A model generated the notes under the pieces. It worked only from the letters and a program-made list of their open reading frames with translations, had not been told where the DNA came from and did not search any database. This document shows, in pieces, positions 11,690 through 46,394 of a stretch of DNA of 64,000 bases. Every line of letters begins with the position of its first letter. The first letter of the stretch is position 1. The DNA lies in NCBI RefSeq assembly GCF_001649575.2, contig NC_051433.1, positions 16,603,129 to 16,667,128 of the forward strand, read 5' to 3'. This DNA comes from Kryptolebias marmoratus (Eukaryota > Chordata > Actinopteri > Cyprinodontiformes > Rivulidae). The position numbers were made by a program, and so were the translations under genes.

Positions 11690-12015
11690 AGTCTGCTTCA
11701 GAACTAAACCAGGATATCATTGTATTCCTTATACAGGAGAAAAAAAAAAGACTTCTTGTCTGCTTCTAGTCTATAATATTCAGAAATATGAATGTCCTTA
11801 CGAGCCAACCGATGTCTTTGTTGTTCAAAGACGTAAATTTTATGTTTCTGTCCCATGGACAACTTGTTGTTTGAGACTGTTACTGTGTTATACACTTGAA
11901 TCTATCAGAAATGTGATATTTATTGCTTTTAATATGTGTTGTGTGTATATTGGTATTTATTATTATTGGTATTTTTCTACAGTCAAATGCAAAATAAAAA
12001 AAACTAAAGAAAAAA
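11690..12015 (+). terminator. il10: il10 3' UTR with AU-rich motifs and poly(A) signal
   Basis: After the TGA at 11687-11689 the sequence becomes AT-rich, with ATTTA pentamers at 11918-11922 and 11955-11959 and further TATTTAT-like words. These resemble the destabilising elements of cytokine mRNAs. An AATAAA at 11993-11998 is the first good poly(A) signal, giving a 3' UTR of about 320 nt. Cleavage is inferred, not shown. Confidence 0.7.
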
Positions 12016-15000
12016 CTTTACGCCTGCTGATTTTCTTGAGTAAGATGTTATACAACTGCTATCATGCAATAGCACGCTGGAATGAGTAAACACACTGTAT
12101 CACATCCTGCAGTGTACGGCAGAGAACGCGCACGGCGTAAACTCGACAGGCTGATGTTCTAACCTCAAACGTGACCCATATACATCACTTACCAGCAGCA
12201 GTGTGTGTTAACTTACCGTAACTAGCCAGCCTCACCCTCGTGGCATATGCACGCTTGCAGAAGAAGAAGAAGAAGGAAAAAAAAAAACTAAGCAAGCAAA
12301 AACCATCTCCCTCAGTGTCATATACAGATGAAGAACCCAACTATAACTCGAGGTGAAAACATTTTAAATCGAAACGAAGGAACTTTGCCAGCTTTATTGC
12401 ATTGCTGTCACTTCCACCAAAGTGGCGCACAAACGCACTCTGCACGCTTTGAATAAACGTCGTGGTATTACTCTGACAGAAGGGGTCTGACTTGACTCTT
12501 CTCCCGACTTGACTCAGGGCTCAACACTGAAACTACTCGAAGACATTTTGGTTGTCACATGCTTAGTCAGTGTAAGCCGAATTGAGTAGTATCAATCCAG
12601 CAATGACGCTACTTCTGAAAGAAAAAAGCTATCATTCATAACATCAGTTCTGCCGAGCATGATTGGTTAGCTTTTTCAGCGTTAGCTCTGGCAGGAACAA
12701 GCTTCTTACAGGTGACTCAACTTAATTAATGAGGCTTTTTTCTTTTCTTTTTTTTTTTTTTTTTGATAAATTTGAATGGCATTGACATTTCAGCCCTCCT
12801 TAAACATGCGCTGACAGTTTTGATTGCTCGTGTGTGAACCAAAGAGGGCTGTTATGGAATGAGTCTTCGGCTGAGACTGCAGCAGTTTCGAGGCGGGGTG
12901 GGAAAAAGCTCGAGCCAGTGTGTGCAGATGTGCAAGACTGCGGTGCACGGAGAGGTGCAAATAAATTGCCCTCTTTAAACGCCACCTCTAACTTCTTTGA
13001 GTGAAGGTGGTCAGCAGATGGAGGAACTAACGAAGCGTTGAACCTGTACGCATCTGATGCACCGAGGACTGATGGGTCCGTCTGTTTCAGGGAAAGATCC
13101 TGCATCCTTTACTCCTCTCTGTGTCTGAGGGCAGAGGATGTCAGACCCGAGACAAATGTGTAAATCCATGTGTTCTTTGGGATTGGTGTTGGGATTACAC
13201 TGCTGCAAAAAAATGTCCCTGCATGAAACATTTGCGTGCGCTGAGATCTCTCACAGCCCCAGACAACATTACTGCAATGTCCAACATTAGTGCAATGCAA
13301 CGGTGCACCGTGATACAAGTCATTCTGTAAGACCACAAAAAGCAGAATGACGAACACTTTGACTGCTGTGCAGATGTATTTCTGAAGAGAAAATCACCAC
13401 AAAGTGCAAAAGGAAATGGAGGGAAAAGGGCCAGAACTGAGCTGTTTCTTTTGCTTTGAATGAGAGGCAGAGTTTGCTCCTGTCGTGAAAAAAAAAACAA
13501 AAGCACAAATTTACCGTTAGTTACATTTCAAATTCTGCTCCTTTAAGTTGTAGCTCAGATGTTCTTCGAGTGGGGTTTTGTGTTAATATCTTACTTGTTG
13601 TAATCAGCTCAGTTTTGCTCCAAGCTGAGGTCGTTCAGAGTTACACGCTGACATGACTGACGACCTAAGGGCTAGTCCAAGCAGGGACCAGGAGTGACTT
13701 GATGTCATCTTGAAAACACTCCACATTAAAATAATAAAATAAAATAAATCATTCAGGTTCACTACTTTATAAACCTTTACATTGCAGTTATTTCACATTA
13801 CACGGTTACTTGCATTAAGTTCAATGGGTTTTTTTAAGTGTGAAAGGCAGCCACAGCAGCTAGCTGTAGCACTTCCGGCGCAGCATGGGGAACTTCATGC
13901 TGGATTATCCTGATCCAGAATAGCCATGTAATCCAAAATAACAGTAAAAGTTTGATGAAAAAAAAAAATAAAAAAATTGCACAAACTGTTTTGACATTTT
14001 TGATATTTGAGTTGCTGTAAGGTGGCAGGAATCCACTGTGGTTGGACTAGCCATTAGCTCATCAGTTCAGCCAGAATTAAACTCTGTTGCGCCAATACGA
14101 GGTGGTTCAAAACGCTATCTACAGCAGATAAGATATTAATTATTCACAACTTTTCTCCGTCGACCTTTAAGTTGACACAAGTATATCAATACTGGACTCG
14201 TATTTTACACGTTTAGATATTACGCCTCTAAAATAGCAACTGTGCACGTAAGGCATCAAAACTCAAGAACAGAGAAGGATTCAGGACTTTTTAAAAGGAC
14301 CGGGGACGTCTTTTTAGAAACACTGACTGCTCTGAGACACAAGTTTCAAATCACATCCGATGAGTCAGGAATTAGATCAAGATAGCAAATGACTAATATA
14401 TATTTGCAGTATATTCTTTCCTCTTTGCACAAACTGACACAGTATGTATGTCTATATATATATGAATCTGTCAGTGCAGAATGTCAGCCTGCCTCGTATA
14501 GTAAATTGGAAAATGTGTTTCATCAGTGCAGCTTCGTAGAATTATTGCGTAAAAGCCCATTTTAGGACATGCAAAGAAAGCATTTGGTGGCACCGAGAGT
14601 CTGTTTACCAGATGTCTTTCCTGCGTCTTTCGGTGGAAAGAGGGGCTTCGATGAATGAGTGACAGAGCCGTGTTTCACAACAATCATCCACACAGAAGTC
14701 GGAACAATACTCAGAATAAATTCACTACAGTGTTGTGAAACAAGTGGAACTCTGGGTACTTCCTGAATATTGACGCATCACAGTCTAAATGTATCATCAT
14801 CTTTCTTTTCTTTTACATAATATGTGCATTTCTTACGATGTGCCCTGTGTCGTGACTGCTAACGCCGAAGCACCTCAGTACGTCTCTGTCTCGTGTGACA
14901 GAACGTGTTGGGCTGCAGCTTTAGCCTGCGTCATTATTTAAGATTCGCAGCTGAAAGGTTTCAGGTCCCTCATACGTTCAGATTCTTATCAATCAAAAAG

Positions 15001-17399
15001 ACGTGATACGTGCAAAACGTGTTTGTTCGTTTGCTCGTTCTGCAACAAACCCTAAACATGCTCTCACAGCCGCAAAGAAGTGCTTTCGTCAATGAGCCGA
15101 AGGGGACACCCTGGAACCAGTCTCCTGGGATCAGCCTGCAGCTGCAGAGCTGAAGAAAACTTTCCAAGGTACTCATTTGGAGCAACGAACTTTCAAAAAA
15201 AAAAACGCAAGTACCTGTAACGCCTGACGCTGATTGGCTGTTCGACTCTAAAACTTGACTTGAATGCAGTGACAAAAACCCAGAAACTGCACTTTGAAAA
15301 GGTCATGTGACCGGACTGGAATGAAAAAGCCAGAGAGGGGTAAGACATGTAGACACGGGATGCCACTGACACAGGGCTGAGCCATCAAGGTCCCTCAAAT
15401 CACCGAGAGACAAGTGACCTGTAGTCAATCCCTGTGACTCTTTATGCCACAACACTGCCAAGACTGGTCCTCCCCCGCAGCTTTGCCGTACGCTCACATG
15501 ATTCGCCATAAAGCAGAAGTGAGATTTGAGCATGACACGATGGCACCGATCACCATCCGGTTACTCCAAACACAGCCGTCTCTGCTCTGATGTTAATGGC
15601 TGCTGGCTGATGTCATGCGGTTCTGTGATGGTTGATGCACAATCAAACAATCCTCTGATTTGCGTAGGCCCACCAGAGCCCTCGCGATGCGTACAGGTGC
15701 CCTCGCATTGGTTCCACCTTTAATGTCACTGTGGTATCTGTACACCACAAGTGCCGGGAAGTTGCGCAACAGAACCGCAGAGCCTCCCGCAAACCCACAA
15801 CGCGCCTATCCAACTCTGCCAAGTTGCGGCAGCGCTGTCGAGCGCATCGTCGGCGCCTGCTGACCTCCCCTTGCTGTCGGATCGAGCGTCAAATGCTCCA
15901 GCAACTGCCTGATAACCCTACTGCTCCACTTCCGAAGCGCCCCTTTTTAGACCCCCCACCCCCCACGCCACCTTTCAAATCAGATCATTCCTTCTTGTCA
16001 GCGAGTGCGCTTATTGTCAGACGGCTGTTCTTGGAAGGCAGTGAAGAAAGAGTTCCTATAAGAGAGAGATGCTTTTAAAATAACCCGCGATGATGTGAAC
16101 CCGAAATCAAAGCAACCACAGTAACCACAACATGTAGGTAAAGGTGTACCTAACAGTAAAAAAAAACAAAAAAAACAATTACCTTTCCAGAACAAGTGTG
16201 TGTGTGTTCTTGTGAGTGTGTGTTATTCAGCACAAAAATAGTGATAACGACACGTTTTCCGTTTGAAAGCACTTAAAAGTTTTCTCAGCGACGTCGTTGC
16301 CAGTGTGTCATGTTTCTGTCGCAAGGTGCGTCTGCTGCGGGTCAGTCAGCACCTTTGGGGGAGAGGATGTGTGCTCGTGTGTGACAGGCAGGGCGGCACG
16401 CCACTTCAAAGAACCGTGAACTGTGAGCCGTGAGCGTCGGCTGAGAAGTCTCCCTCCTCCACACTTCACGTTTTTAAAGGCACCGACATTCTGCTGACTC
16501 TTTCCAAACCGGAAAAATGAACTGAACCCGCTATTTGTGAGGAAATCTTTATATCTCTGCAGTGATGAAAACCGTCTAATGTCATCAACTTTTGAGAAAA
16601 ACACCTTTTTTCTATAGTTTCCTACAAGCTTTGAGTTTTACACTACGTTTCTCGCCCCAAACCCGTCATCGCAGGCAGCTCAGGCAGCATGGGGCCTCTG
16701 CTGAATTTGTGAGAATCAGACTAGGTGGGTGTCCTGTGGTGTAGTTAACCGTATTATTCAGGGGTAGAACCTCCTCAGGGTTACTACTGGGACTCCCCTG
16801 GACCCCCTTTCACCCCCGTCTCTGTCTGACTTTTCGCAGGTGTATTCGGGCTGAGATGACTGTGGGTTTCGTCCCACTCAGAGCTGGAAGCACAGAACCT
16901 ACGGTCGGCCCTTACCTGAAGAGAAACAACCCCGCGCGCTGGTGGGAAACTCGCTCAAACAGCCCGGTGTTGACAAATGTGCGTGTTGACTCAATGGCCC
17001 CCGTGCCGTTTTGCTACGTAAATGCGTGCATTCCAGGAGTCACTCATGCAAGAAGGGATGATACAAGTCTGTGCACCCCATGTCTGAGCTACAGATCCCG
17101 AACCCTGACCTAGGAGGTGTGTTCGGCTTCAAATAAACTTTATATTCAAACAATATTTCGACCTTTAATTTGACCAAATCACTTCATAACAGCTTCATTA
17201 AACAGAAGGACAAAGCGATAATGAAAGAAAAATGGCACGTTTTAAGCAATAATACAGCACTGAAATAGTGCTTTCAGGGGTTTTTAATGACCTTTTTTAA
17301 ACCCTGTAGATTACAGCACTCTTATCTTACTTTGAACAGTGTGCAGGTGATAGAAGAACTCCTCAGCAGTGCTTTAAATCACATTTGGCTGGAGCTCAG
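12016..17399. other. intergenic DNA between il10 and mapkapk2, no supported gene
   Basis: Short unsupported frames only. Features seen are a GAA-rich run near 12260-12290, poly(T) at about 12745-12765, and poly(A)-like runs near 13487 and 13960. An Arg-rich open frame at 15731-16078 has no recognisable domain. A region at 15540-15900 has higher GC and frames open on both strands, but no family match was recognised. Confidence 0.45.
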
Positions 17400-18060
17400 A
17401 CCACGTGGCTGATTCTTCTTCTGCCGCAGCGCCACTTACACGTGGAGTTCCTCTAGGTTGCGTTCTCGGCCCTGGCCTGGTTTCGTTGAACATGTCGTCT
17501 TTGACGTTTATTTTTAGAAGGCGCATCTGGTTCGACTGCTTCGCAGATACTCAGATATATTTGCCCATAAAAATCAAAACTAATGAGCTTTTATTGGATT
17601 GTCTAAACAGCACCAGGGCATGGGTGAACTTACATTTTAATGAAAACGAAACAGAAGTTAAATCGTTTTGGAGGAAAGATTTTCTTGGATGTCTAATATT
17701 ATTCAGTCTTTCACAAGTCTTTTATTTTGATTAAAAAAACAGATGTCAAAATGGCAATAATTCATAGCCAAGGTGGTCCTATTTCTACAAAGATTTTGCT
17801 TTTATTACCACATATAGATTATTGTAGTTCCTTGAATAAGGACTTCGATCAGTCCTCTCATTTCCTGTAGTTGGCACACAATGCTGCTGCTCGTCTGTTA
17901 ACAGAAGCAACAAACGGAGCAGATATCAGCTTTTACTTCCTGTTCGAGTTGATTTTAAGATTAAGTTTAATTTTTTTTATGCTCTCAGTGTTGTTCAATC
18001 TGATTTTCAGGAAATATTTCAACAGTCAAACCTACTGTGAATCAAGTTTTCTGCAGCCAA
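17400..18060 (+). mobile_element. L2-like non-LTR retrotransposon remnant (reverse transcriptase)
   Basis: The + strand reads RGVPLGCVLGPGLVSLNM, matching the GVPQGSVLGP motif of LINE reverse transcriptases. It is followed by FADTQIYLPIKI, corresponding to the catalytic FADDTQ block with one aspartate missing, and LNSTRAWVNLHFNENETEV. After a broken stretch, AHNAAARLLTEA at about 17874-17910 matches the C-terminal QNAAARLLT motif of L2/Rex-type elements. The internal part is shortened and frameshifted, so the copy is dead. It sits just beyond the probable 3' end of mapkapk2. Confidence 0.8.
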
Positions 18061-18517
18061 TTTAGAAAATATTTCTTCATAGAAGAGTTTAGAAACATTT
18101 TAAGGTGCTATTAAAAGTTCTGCTTCTACTCAGTTTTTATTTCAATAATTCATTGTGCTCTGAAGGTTTTATTTTATTCTGTTTTTCTTTACTGGTGTCA
18201 CTCTTAGTGTTTAAAGATCTAATTTTATCGCTCGTTGTTGTGTAAATTTGCAGGTTCGCTTAATAAGGTGCTATTTAAATAAAATTAACGAAGTATATAC
18301 GCTGTCTAAAAACCATCTGACTGTTTGAATAAAGCAAATTTCACAAAAAAATTATTTTTTTTACAATTTCTAAACTTTTCTATAAATATAGTTTTAAAAC
18401 TTTAACATTCGAAGAAAGTAGATTGTTTTGAGCTGCAAGGCCACCGTCTTGGACTACTAGAAATGATTTCAATCAGGATGAAAGGACACATTTGTTCTCC
18501 CACATTTTTTTTTTGTT

Positions 18518-20150
18518 TTTTTATTCCAAAGCTGAAGCAGTCAAAAGTACGGCAGGTGGAGCTGAAGAGACTCAAAGATGAGTACAGACAGACACATCTG
18601 TGTTTCTACTACAAAAATGTGACGAGAGCAAAAAAACATTTTTAGTCACAAACATTCAACTAACATTTTTTTTTTTACTGTGAGAGATTGTTTTGTGTGT
18701 GTGATGCAGATGATACTGTGGATGTGATTTTTACAAAGTGAAGTGGATCAAATCAAAGTGATTTCCTATGATCCAGAGTGAGCTGGGACGTGTGCCGACC
18801 CATTAACAAAACACTGAGCAGGATGGAAAACAAAAAACAACAAAAACGTATCCTCTCTGAGTGTGATGACGGCTCACTGGCGCCATGTCAGACTTTGCGC
18901 CGCGTCGACGGACAGCACGGTCCTTTGCATTTCCTCTCAGTACTGCGGGAAGAGGGCAGAACTGCGGTGGGACAGGAAGCTGGGCTGCTGCAACCTACAG
19001 ACCGTCCAAGTGTCCAATCTGCACTATATGGGATGCTACTGCTTACAACACACACACACACATAAACACTCCCTATTGTTGCTTGACTTCTCCCCCAAAA
19101 CAATTAAAATCATAAGAAACAAGAACAAAATGAGTTTAAAAGGATTTCAGGCGGACAAACACATCTGCATAGCTTTAACCTGAAAATTAATCTGCCGTGT
19201 TTTTTTTTCTTTTATACTCTGAAAGGTAACATTGGTAAAAGCACGAACCAAAAAGTAGAAAGGGGTTAAAAGCCATTTGTCGATGAGCAATACTCTGTAA
19301 GGCCTATGCTAAAATGTTCATGAAATCCATGAAAAAATTACAGTATCTGCCTCCTACTCTCCGATGAGCTACATGCAAGAGAAAGAAGAGTTTTTGAGGT
19401 TTTCAAACGGCTTCTTTCCCTGCCCTAAAACTAGTCGCCTGAAAACGAAACTAAAACTAAGCGTGGGTTTAGGCAGGAGAGAGGGGCAGCGGAGTGAGGT
19501 GCTCTGTCGGAGCGGCACACGGTCCTTGTGTGAGTGCATAGGCCTCAGTTCAACATTCATCAAACACAAAGTGGACCTAAAAGTCCCTCCCTGCTCAAAT
19601 CCCAGAAATCAGAGTCTGTTTCCAGCTACGGTCAGGGACGACGTCTTTACATTCCACTTGTCAGTTCAAAATACATCTGCTTGTTTCTTGCGTTCCACGA
19701 ACAAGAAGAGAAACCTTCCCTTGGAGCTAATTTTTGGGATTTAGCCATGTGACGACATTCGCAGGTTAGGGGGCTGAAACTAGAGTAGGGCGGTGGGCTA
19801 AAACAGAACTACTGCTAACGCTAAGGCTTCATGTTTTCTTCCAACATTCAGGCCCCTCTGAGTACACACCCTGATAGCTTCTGGATTTCATAATCTCAAA
19901 ACGGGTGGAAAAACACACACACACAAAAGAAAAAAAAAAGGACTCATCGCTTTGCCAGAGTAAAGTGATGAACTTGTTAAAATGGTACAGTAACAAAAAA
20001 CAAACACTAATACAAAACAGAATTTGCCAAGGAAAAAAAAAAACCCAAACAAAACACTGAAAATAAAATCCATGCAACGCGACACGTGTCGACAGATTAT
20101 TGCTTCCTTGTCACAACTTGTGTTGTATGTGCATGCAAAGCATGCGTCTT
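18518..20150 (-). terminator. mapkapk2: probable mapkapk2 3' UTR and poly(A) signal
   Basis: Downstream of the TGA (20153-20151) the - strand runs about 1.6 kb to an AATAAA at about 18523-18518. Other AATAAA words occur beyond it (near 18180 and 18138), so the true end is uncertain. The region contains poly(T)/poly(A) runs and a short CA repeat at about 19048-19062. A 126-codon open frame on the + strand (19364-19744) lies inside it and has no recognisable domain. Confidence 0.4.
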
Positions 20151-41930
<21,780 letters not shown>

Positions 41931-42424
41931 CAAACAGCGAAATAAAACATTTTATGCTCCTGCCGAGTTCGTGTAATGTGAACGCTGTCCCATAAATGCA
42001 CTGGTGGGGGACTTTAGCTTCGTCCTCGTAGCATTTGACTGAGGACAACCTTCTGAAAAGAGCAGGCAGGAGGACAAAAATAGCCACTAATCTCTGACCA
42101 GGGGCCTATAGGTTACCTCAAGGTTAGAACTTCCTGCTCCTCCACATAGCTGCCTCAAATTTAAACTGATTGGAGCCATTTGTTTTCCTTTCAGCTTTAT
42201 GTTGACACGCTGCTGTCAGCGAATCATTCATTTTAATGAGCTTCTCTAAAGCTCCTGTAAGGAAACACTTTTAGCCTTTAGGTACATTTTTTAAAAACAG
42301 TTTGTTTGTTGGAAACTATGCTAATGAGAGCAAAATGTCACTGGAGACATTTTCTTCGGAAATGCAGCGCTGGGTGCTGAATGATTTCACCGAGGGCCGG
42401 AGACGGAAACGTTAGCTGACTCAA

Positions 42425-43135
42425 GCTAGCACCACAGGTAAAAGCTAAAGTCAGCCAAAATGTAGCTAAAAGTTTGAACTAGCCAAATGGTAGCCAGGAG
42501 CTTAGATAAACAAAACAGTAGCTAAAAGCAAGAATTATTAAAACACTCCCTAAAAGCTTAAATAAAATAAAAATGTCGCTAAATTCTGGTTAGTAAAACA
42601 GTGGCTAAAAGTTAAAATCAGGGGGAAAAAAAGCAATACCAACAGTTGTAGACAGCTAAAAGTTGCTTAAAGTTAATATTGGAAAAAAACAGTTGCTAAA
42701 CGCTACAATTAGCAAAACAGATGCTAAAGGTTACAATTAGCAAAGCAGCTGCTAAAAGTTACAATCAGCAAAACAGATTCTAAAAGCTAAAGTTACCAAA
42801 ACAGATGTTAAAAGCTACAACTAGCAAAACAGATGCTAAAAGGTACAGTTAGCAAAACAGATGCTAAACGCTACACTTGGAAAAACAGACGTTAAACGCT
42901 ACAATTACCGAAACAGATGCTAAAAGCTACAATTAGCAAAGCAGATGCTAAATGCTACAATTAGTAAAACAGTTACTAAAAGCTAAAAATGACCAAAACA
43001 ATTGCTAAAAGCTAAACTTAGAAAAACAATAGCTAAATGCCATAGATAGCAAAAAGTTGCTAAAAGTTTAAATCAGAAAAATCAGTCACTAAATGCTATA
43101 ATTACGTAAACAGTTGCTAAAAGCTTAAATTGGAT
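42425..43135. repeat. 28-bp-type minisatellite (GCTAAAAGCTACAATTAGC)
   Basis: About 700 bp are made of irregular repeats of about 28 bp built from GCTAAAAGCTACAATTAGCA and AAACAGAT. The unit contains short inverted words (GCTAA/TTAGC). It is most regular at 42700-42990 and decays to both sides. It starts about 1.2 kb upstream of the mapkapk2 start codon. Confidence 0.88.
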
Positions 43136-43447
43136 AAAACAAAATTTATCATTAATGCCTTATATTTTGTAAATGTCTGATCTGTTAAACAGATTTGTCT
43201 TCTGTGGTTGAATGAAACAAATGAAGCTTTGTTCTAATAGTTTCTGGAATGTTCTGCAGATTGTTGTCTGTTTGGACATTATCTTCATACCTAAACGTGA
43301 AACTGCAGACCTTGTGATAAGAGGAAATATGGTCACAATGTTAGGAATCAGCTGGGAAAGTTTCAAGGTTTTAACTCCAAACGTTTCCTCTGATCTCTCA
43401 GTCAGTCTCTAAGTTAAGATATCAGTCCTGTGGGACCCAAACGTTTG

Positions 43448-43930
43448 TATCCCTCGCCACAGAAAGGTGAAGGCGGACGGTAGTGTTTTTGTCTGTGTGT
43501 GTCTGTTACCATCCCATAACTCAGTGAACCTTTGCAAACATTGACCTAAGATGTGGCGTGGCAGTAGCTGAGAGTGATCCCCAACATGATTTTGAGCACT
43601 GAGCTATTGAGCAAGATCTTCATCGTTAACTATTTGCAGTCAACCATGTCTGACTGTTAGCAAAATATCTCACGAGCCACCACGTGGATTTTAACGAAAC
43701 TTTCAGGAAACAGTCACTGGATGCGCGTCTACAACTGATTAACCCGTGGAGCCACCTTAATTCAAGATGGCCGCCACAGCTAACTGACCTTAGAAAGCAT
43801 ATAACTCAGTCAGTTTTACAGATACGGTGCTAAAATTTGGCATGGTAGTAACTGAGAGTCATTTACATCACATACTCCAAGTGCTACTCAGTGCACAAGA
43901 TCTTTGCTTAAAACTTTAGCATTTGTACTT
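43448..43930 (+). repeat. dispersed repeat 'GATGGC family', copy D (longest)
   Basis: This is the fullest copy seen. It includes AGATGTGGCGTGGCAGTAGC, AAATATCTCACGAGCCACCACG, AACGAAACTTTCAGG, CTACAACTGATTAACCCGTGG, CAAGATGGCCGCCACAGC, TAACTCAGTCAGTTTTACAG and CATGGTAGTAACTGAGAGTC. The first and last phrases are related, so the unit may be internally repeated. No coding frame is seen. Confidence 0.75.
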
Positions 43931-46390
43931 TACCTATTCATCTATCTATTAATTGATCGAGAAGGATTATAAAATAAGTTCGATTCATGATTGACCATTC
44001 ATCGACTATTTCATCACAGTCCCAGGGTTCAGAGTGATCTGCTTTGCAATTTCTTCCTGTTCTGCCTAAATATCTCATTATTTAAACACATTGCTTGGAC
44101 TGAGGCTGTGGGCCAGCCTTTAAACGCAGAACCTCGATTCACCACAAGATGGCAGCCTTGCTTCTCCAAAGACAAACAGCAGGCGGTTTTTATTTCTGCA
44201 ACAGAAATACAGAAGCATGAAACGTGTTGCACAGAGCAGCAGTTTATCTCATTAAAAAAGGACAATATGGGATGTTTGTTTTGTTTTTTTAAAGTAAAAG
44301 AACTGGATCATCAGTCACAATATGTCTGATATTTTAAATGAACTCGACTTGGAGTACGTTTCAAACTTTTTAATACAGCAGTACACATGGTGGCAATAAT
44401 CAGAATAACCCTGAAGGCCATTTTGAGACATGTTTAGATATGTTTGAGGTGTTTTTCAAATGTAGGGCAATAACACTGTTACCAGAGGTCAACCTGTATT
44501 AAATCAGCTCTGACAACAATAAAATAAATTAATAAATAAAAGTATTGACCTTCATTTGCCAACAGTGCTTTGGTTTGTTGTTCTGTCTGACCAGCAGGGA
44601 GCCCAGCTGAGCTTTATTTACAATATTTTACCTGTAAATTTCTCCCCCATTTCGACTTTCCCCCCCAAAATACCGCACCATTAAACGAAAACAGTCATAG
44701 GTCAGCTCTGTTAGAGTGGGGTTCTGTGGAAGGGTTACGGACAATTAATGTCTTACCTGTTGCAGACAGCGCTTCGAGCGTCCTTGGTCTGAAGAAAGAG
44801 CTCCTGTCTCGCCGAGCTGACAGCTAGCGCGAGCCAGTTCACGATCTTACCACAGAACCCCACATTAAAAAAGAGCTGAACTATTGCTCAAAGCTTAGAA
44901 ACGGCATCCTATATCAGAGTTTCCCGTATCCATGTGAATGTGCTTAAGTACGCTGCGGTCTACAGATTAAACCAGACTGATGAAATCATACGGCACGTTC
45001 GCTTTAATCCTCAGGAGTTTCGAACAGGCGACAGCTATCAATGGGAACCTTCCAAGATCTAAATATGAGGTTCTGTAGGTTTGTCTGAAGTAGCGCTGCG
45101 GTATTCGAAACTTCAAACGCTGTAAGCAGATTACGCCTGTCAACATGTCAAAGAGACACCCAGAACTGAGATCCAGAAACATCCTGAAGTTCTCAGCGCC
45201 GTCCCAATTCAGAGATTTTACCAACCCGCAGACCTACAGCGTGTACTTTAACTTCAGCTGCTCCGATGTAAATACGTCTGCATGTAGTATAAAAACAGAG
45301 CAGTACTCGGAAAACACGAGGGACGGCACTTCTAGCTGCTCTGTGCAGAGAACGTGTCACAAGTCTGCGTGTGTGCCGGTGGCTTCATCACGGGCATTGT
45401 GGGTAAAGTGTCACAGGCCCACGCGATGTCGTCTTTTCTTCCATTTCAGATCGACCAACGTGCTCCGTGAAGAATCCAAATCTGACATTATTAAAAAAAA
45501 CATCATATGACATTCTTTGTGGTGTTTGTTTTTTATTAACATTTCCCCACTTTGCTTCAAACTAAGAGCACGAAGAAAACTCCTGGCCTTCAACCCGAAG
45601 TTTGTGCTGCTTTACGAGGATGTAGGAGTGTTTGGCCCGTGCGCAGAGCTGCTATCGTTTTTTTTTTTTTTTTTGCCTTTTCTCTGTTTCTTCCCAGAAC
45701 TCTGCCCTCCTCGACTCCTTCACTGTACAGTGGCGGGGCCGGGGGGAGTTTCAGGTGCACGGGGTACATCTCGCCGTGGCATTCTTCTCCTCCCCCTGTT
45801 CTTCATTAGTGTGCATAAGTTTGGAGCAGTTATTTCAGGCGGGACAGAACCCCTCTTTCTCAGAATAATCCTCTGCGCCGGGCTGAAACCCTAGCCGGCT
45901 CTTGATATAGACCCATGGTCAGCACTGGCTCTGATATAGGATTCTAGCACCTGAACACTCACAAGCCTTCTGCCCAACATGGGACCTGCTGAACTGGCTC
46001 ACCCCGCTGCTGGAAACAGACACACACACGCACACACACACTCCTCATAATGTCCTCTGTGCTCCTCTCATGGCTCTGTTCTGTTTGTCTCTCTCTGTAA
46101 AATGAACACGTGAATAAGTCCCACTGTTGTTAACCGGTGTCTCCAAAGTCCAAATGATCTGTGAATCTTGTCTCTTGGTGCTGTCATAGTAAAACTGTCT
46201 TTTGGCTTCTTACGTATGTATGTCTGCGTCTTCTGATATGGCCGTTGTATAATGTGTCCTGCTAGTGGATTGCGCCTGTATTGTGTTACTACTTCTGTTT
46301 ATTTTTGGTGTTTTTGTGAAGGCAGATATAAGGACAGCTCCAAGTCCAAAACAAATATTCCCAGTGGGCAACAAAGTACTTCTTATAGCA
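43931..46390. other. intergenic DNA upstream of mapkapk2, no supported gene
   Basis: Short frames only, among them a 121-codon one at 45145-45510 and a 125-codon one at 45517-45894 without recognisable domains. A 14-bp inverted repeat pair occurs at 44716-44729 and 44850-44863, with a good splice-donor word (CAG/GTAAGA on the - strand, at 44757/44756) between them. A T run lies at 45658-45674. Confidence 0.45.
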
Positions 46391-46394
46391 AATA

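Noticed and set aside
11523..12089. 188-codon + frame over il10 exon 5 and the 3' UTR
   Set aside because: It runs out of frame through the last il10 exon and into the AU-rich 3' UTR. The real exon frame ends at 11689 with the IL-10 signature.
15731..16078. 115-codon Arg-rich frame
   Set aside because: No recognisable family, no supporting splice or promoter context, and it ends in a Pro-rich low-complexity part. It is probably chance in a GC-rich patch.
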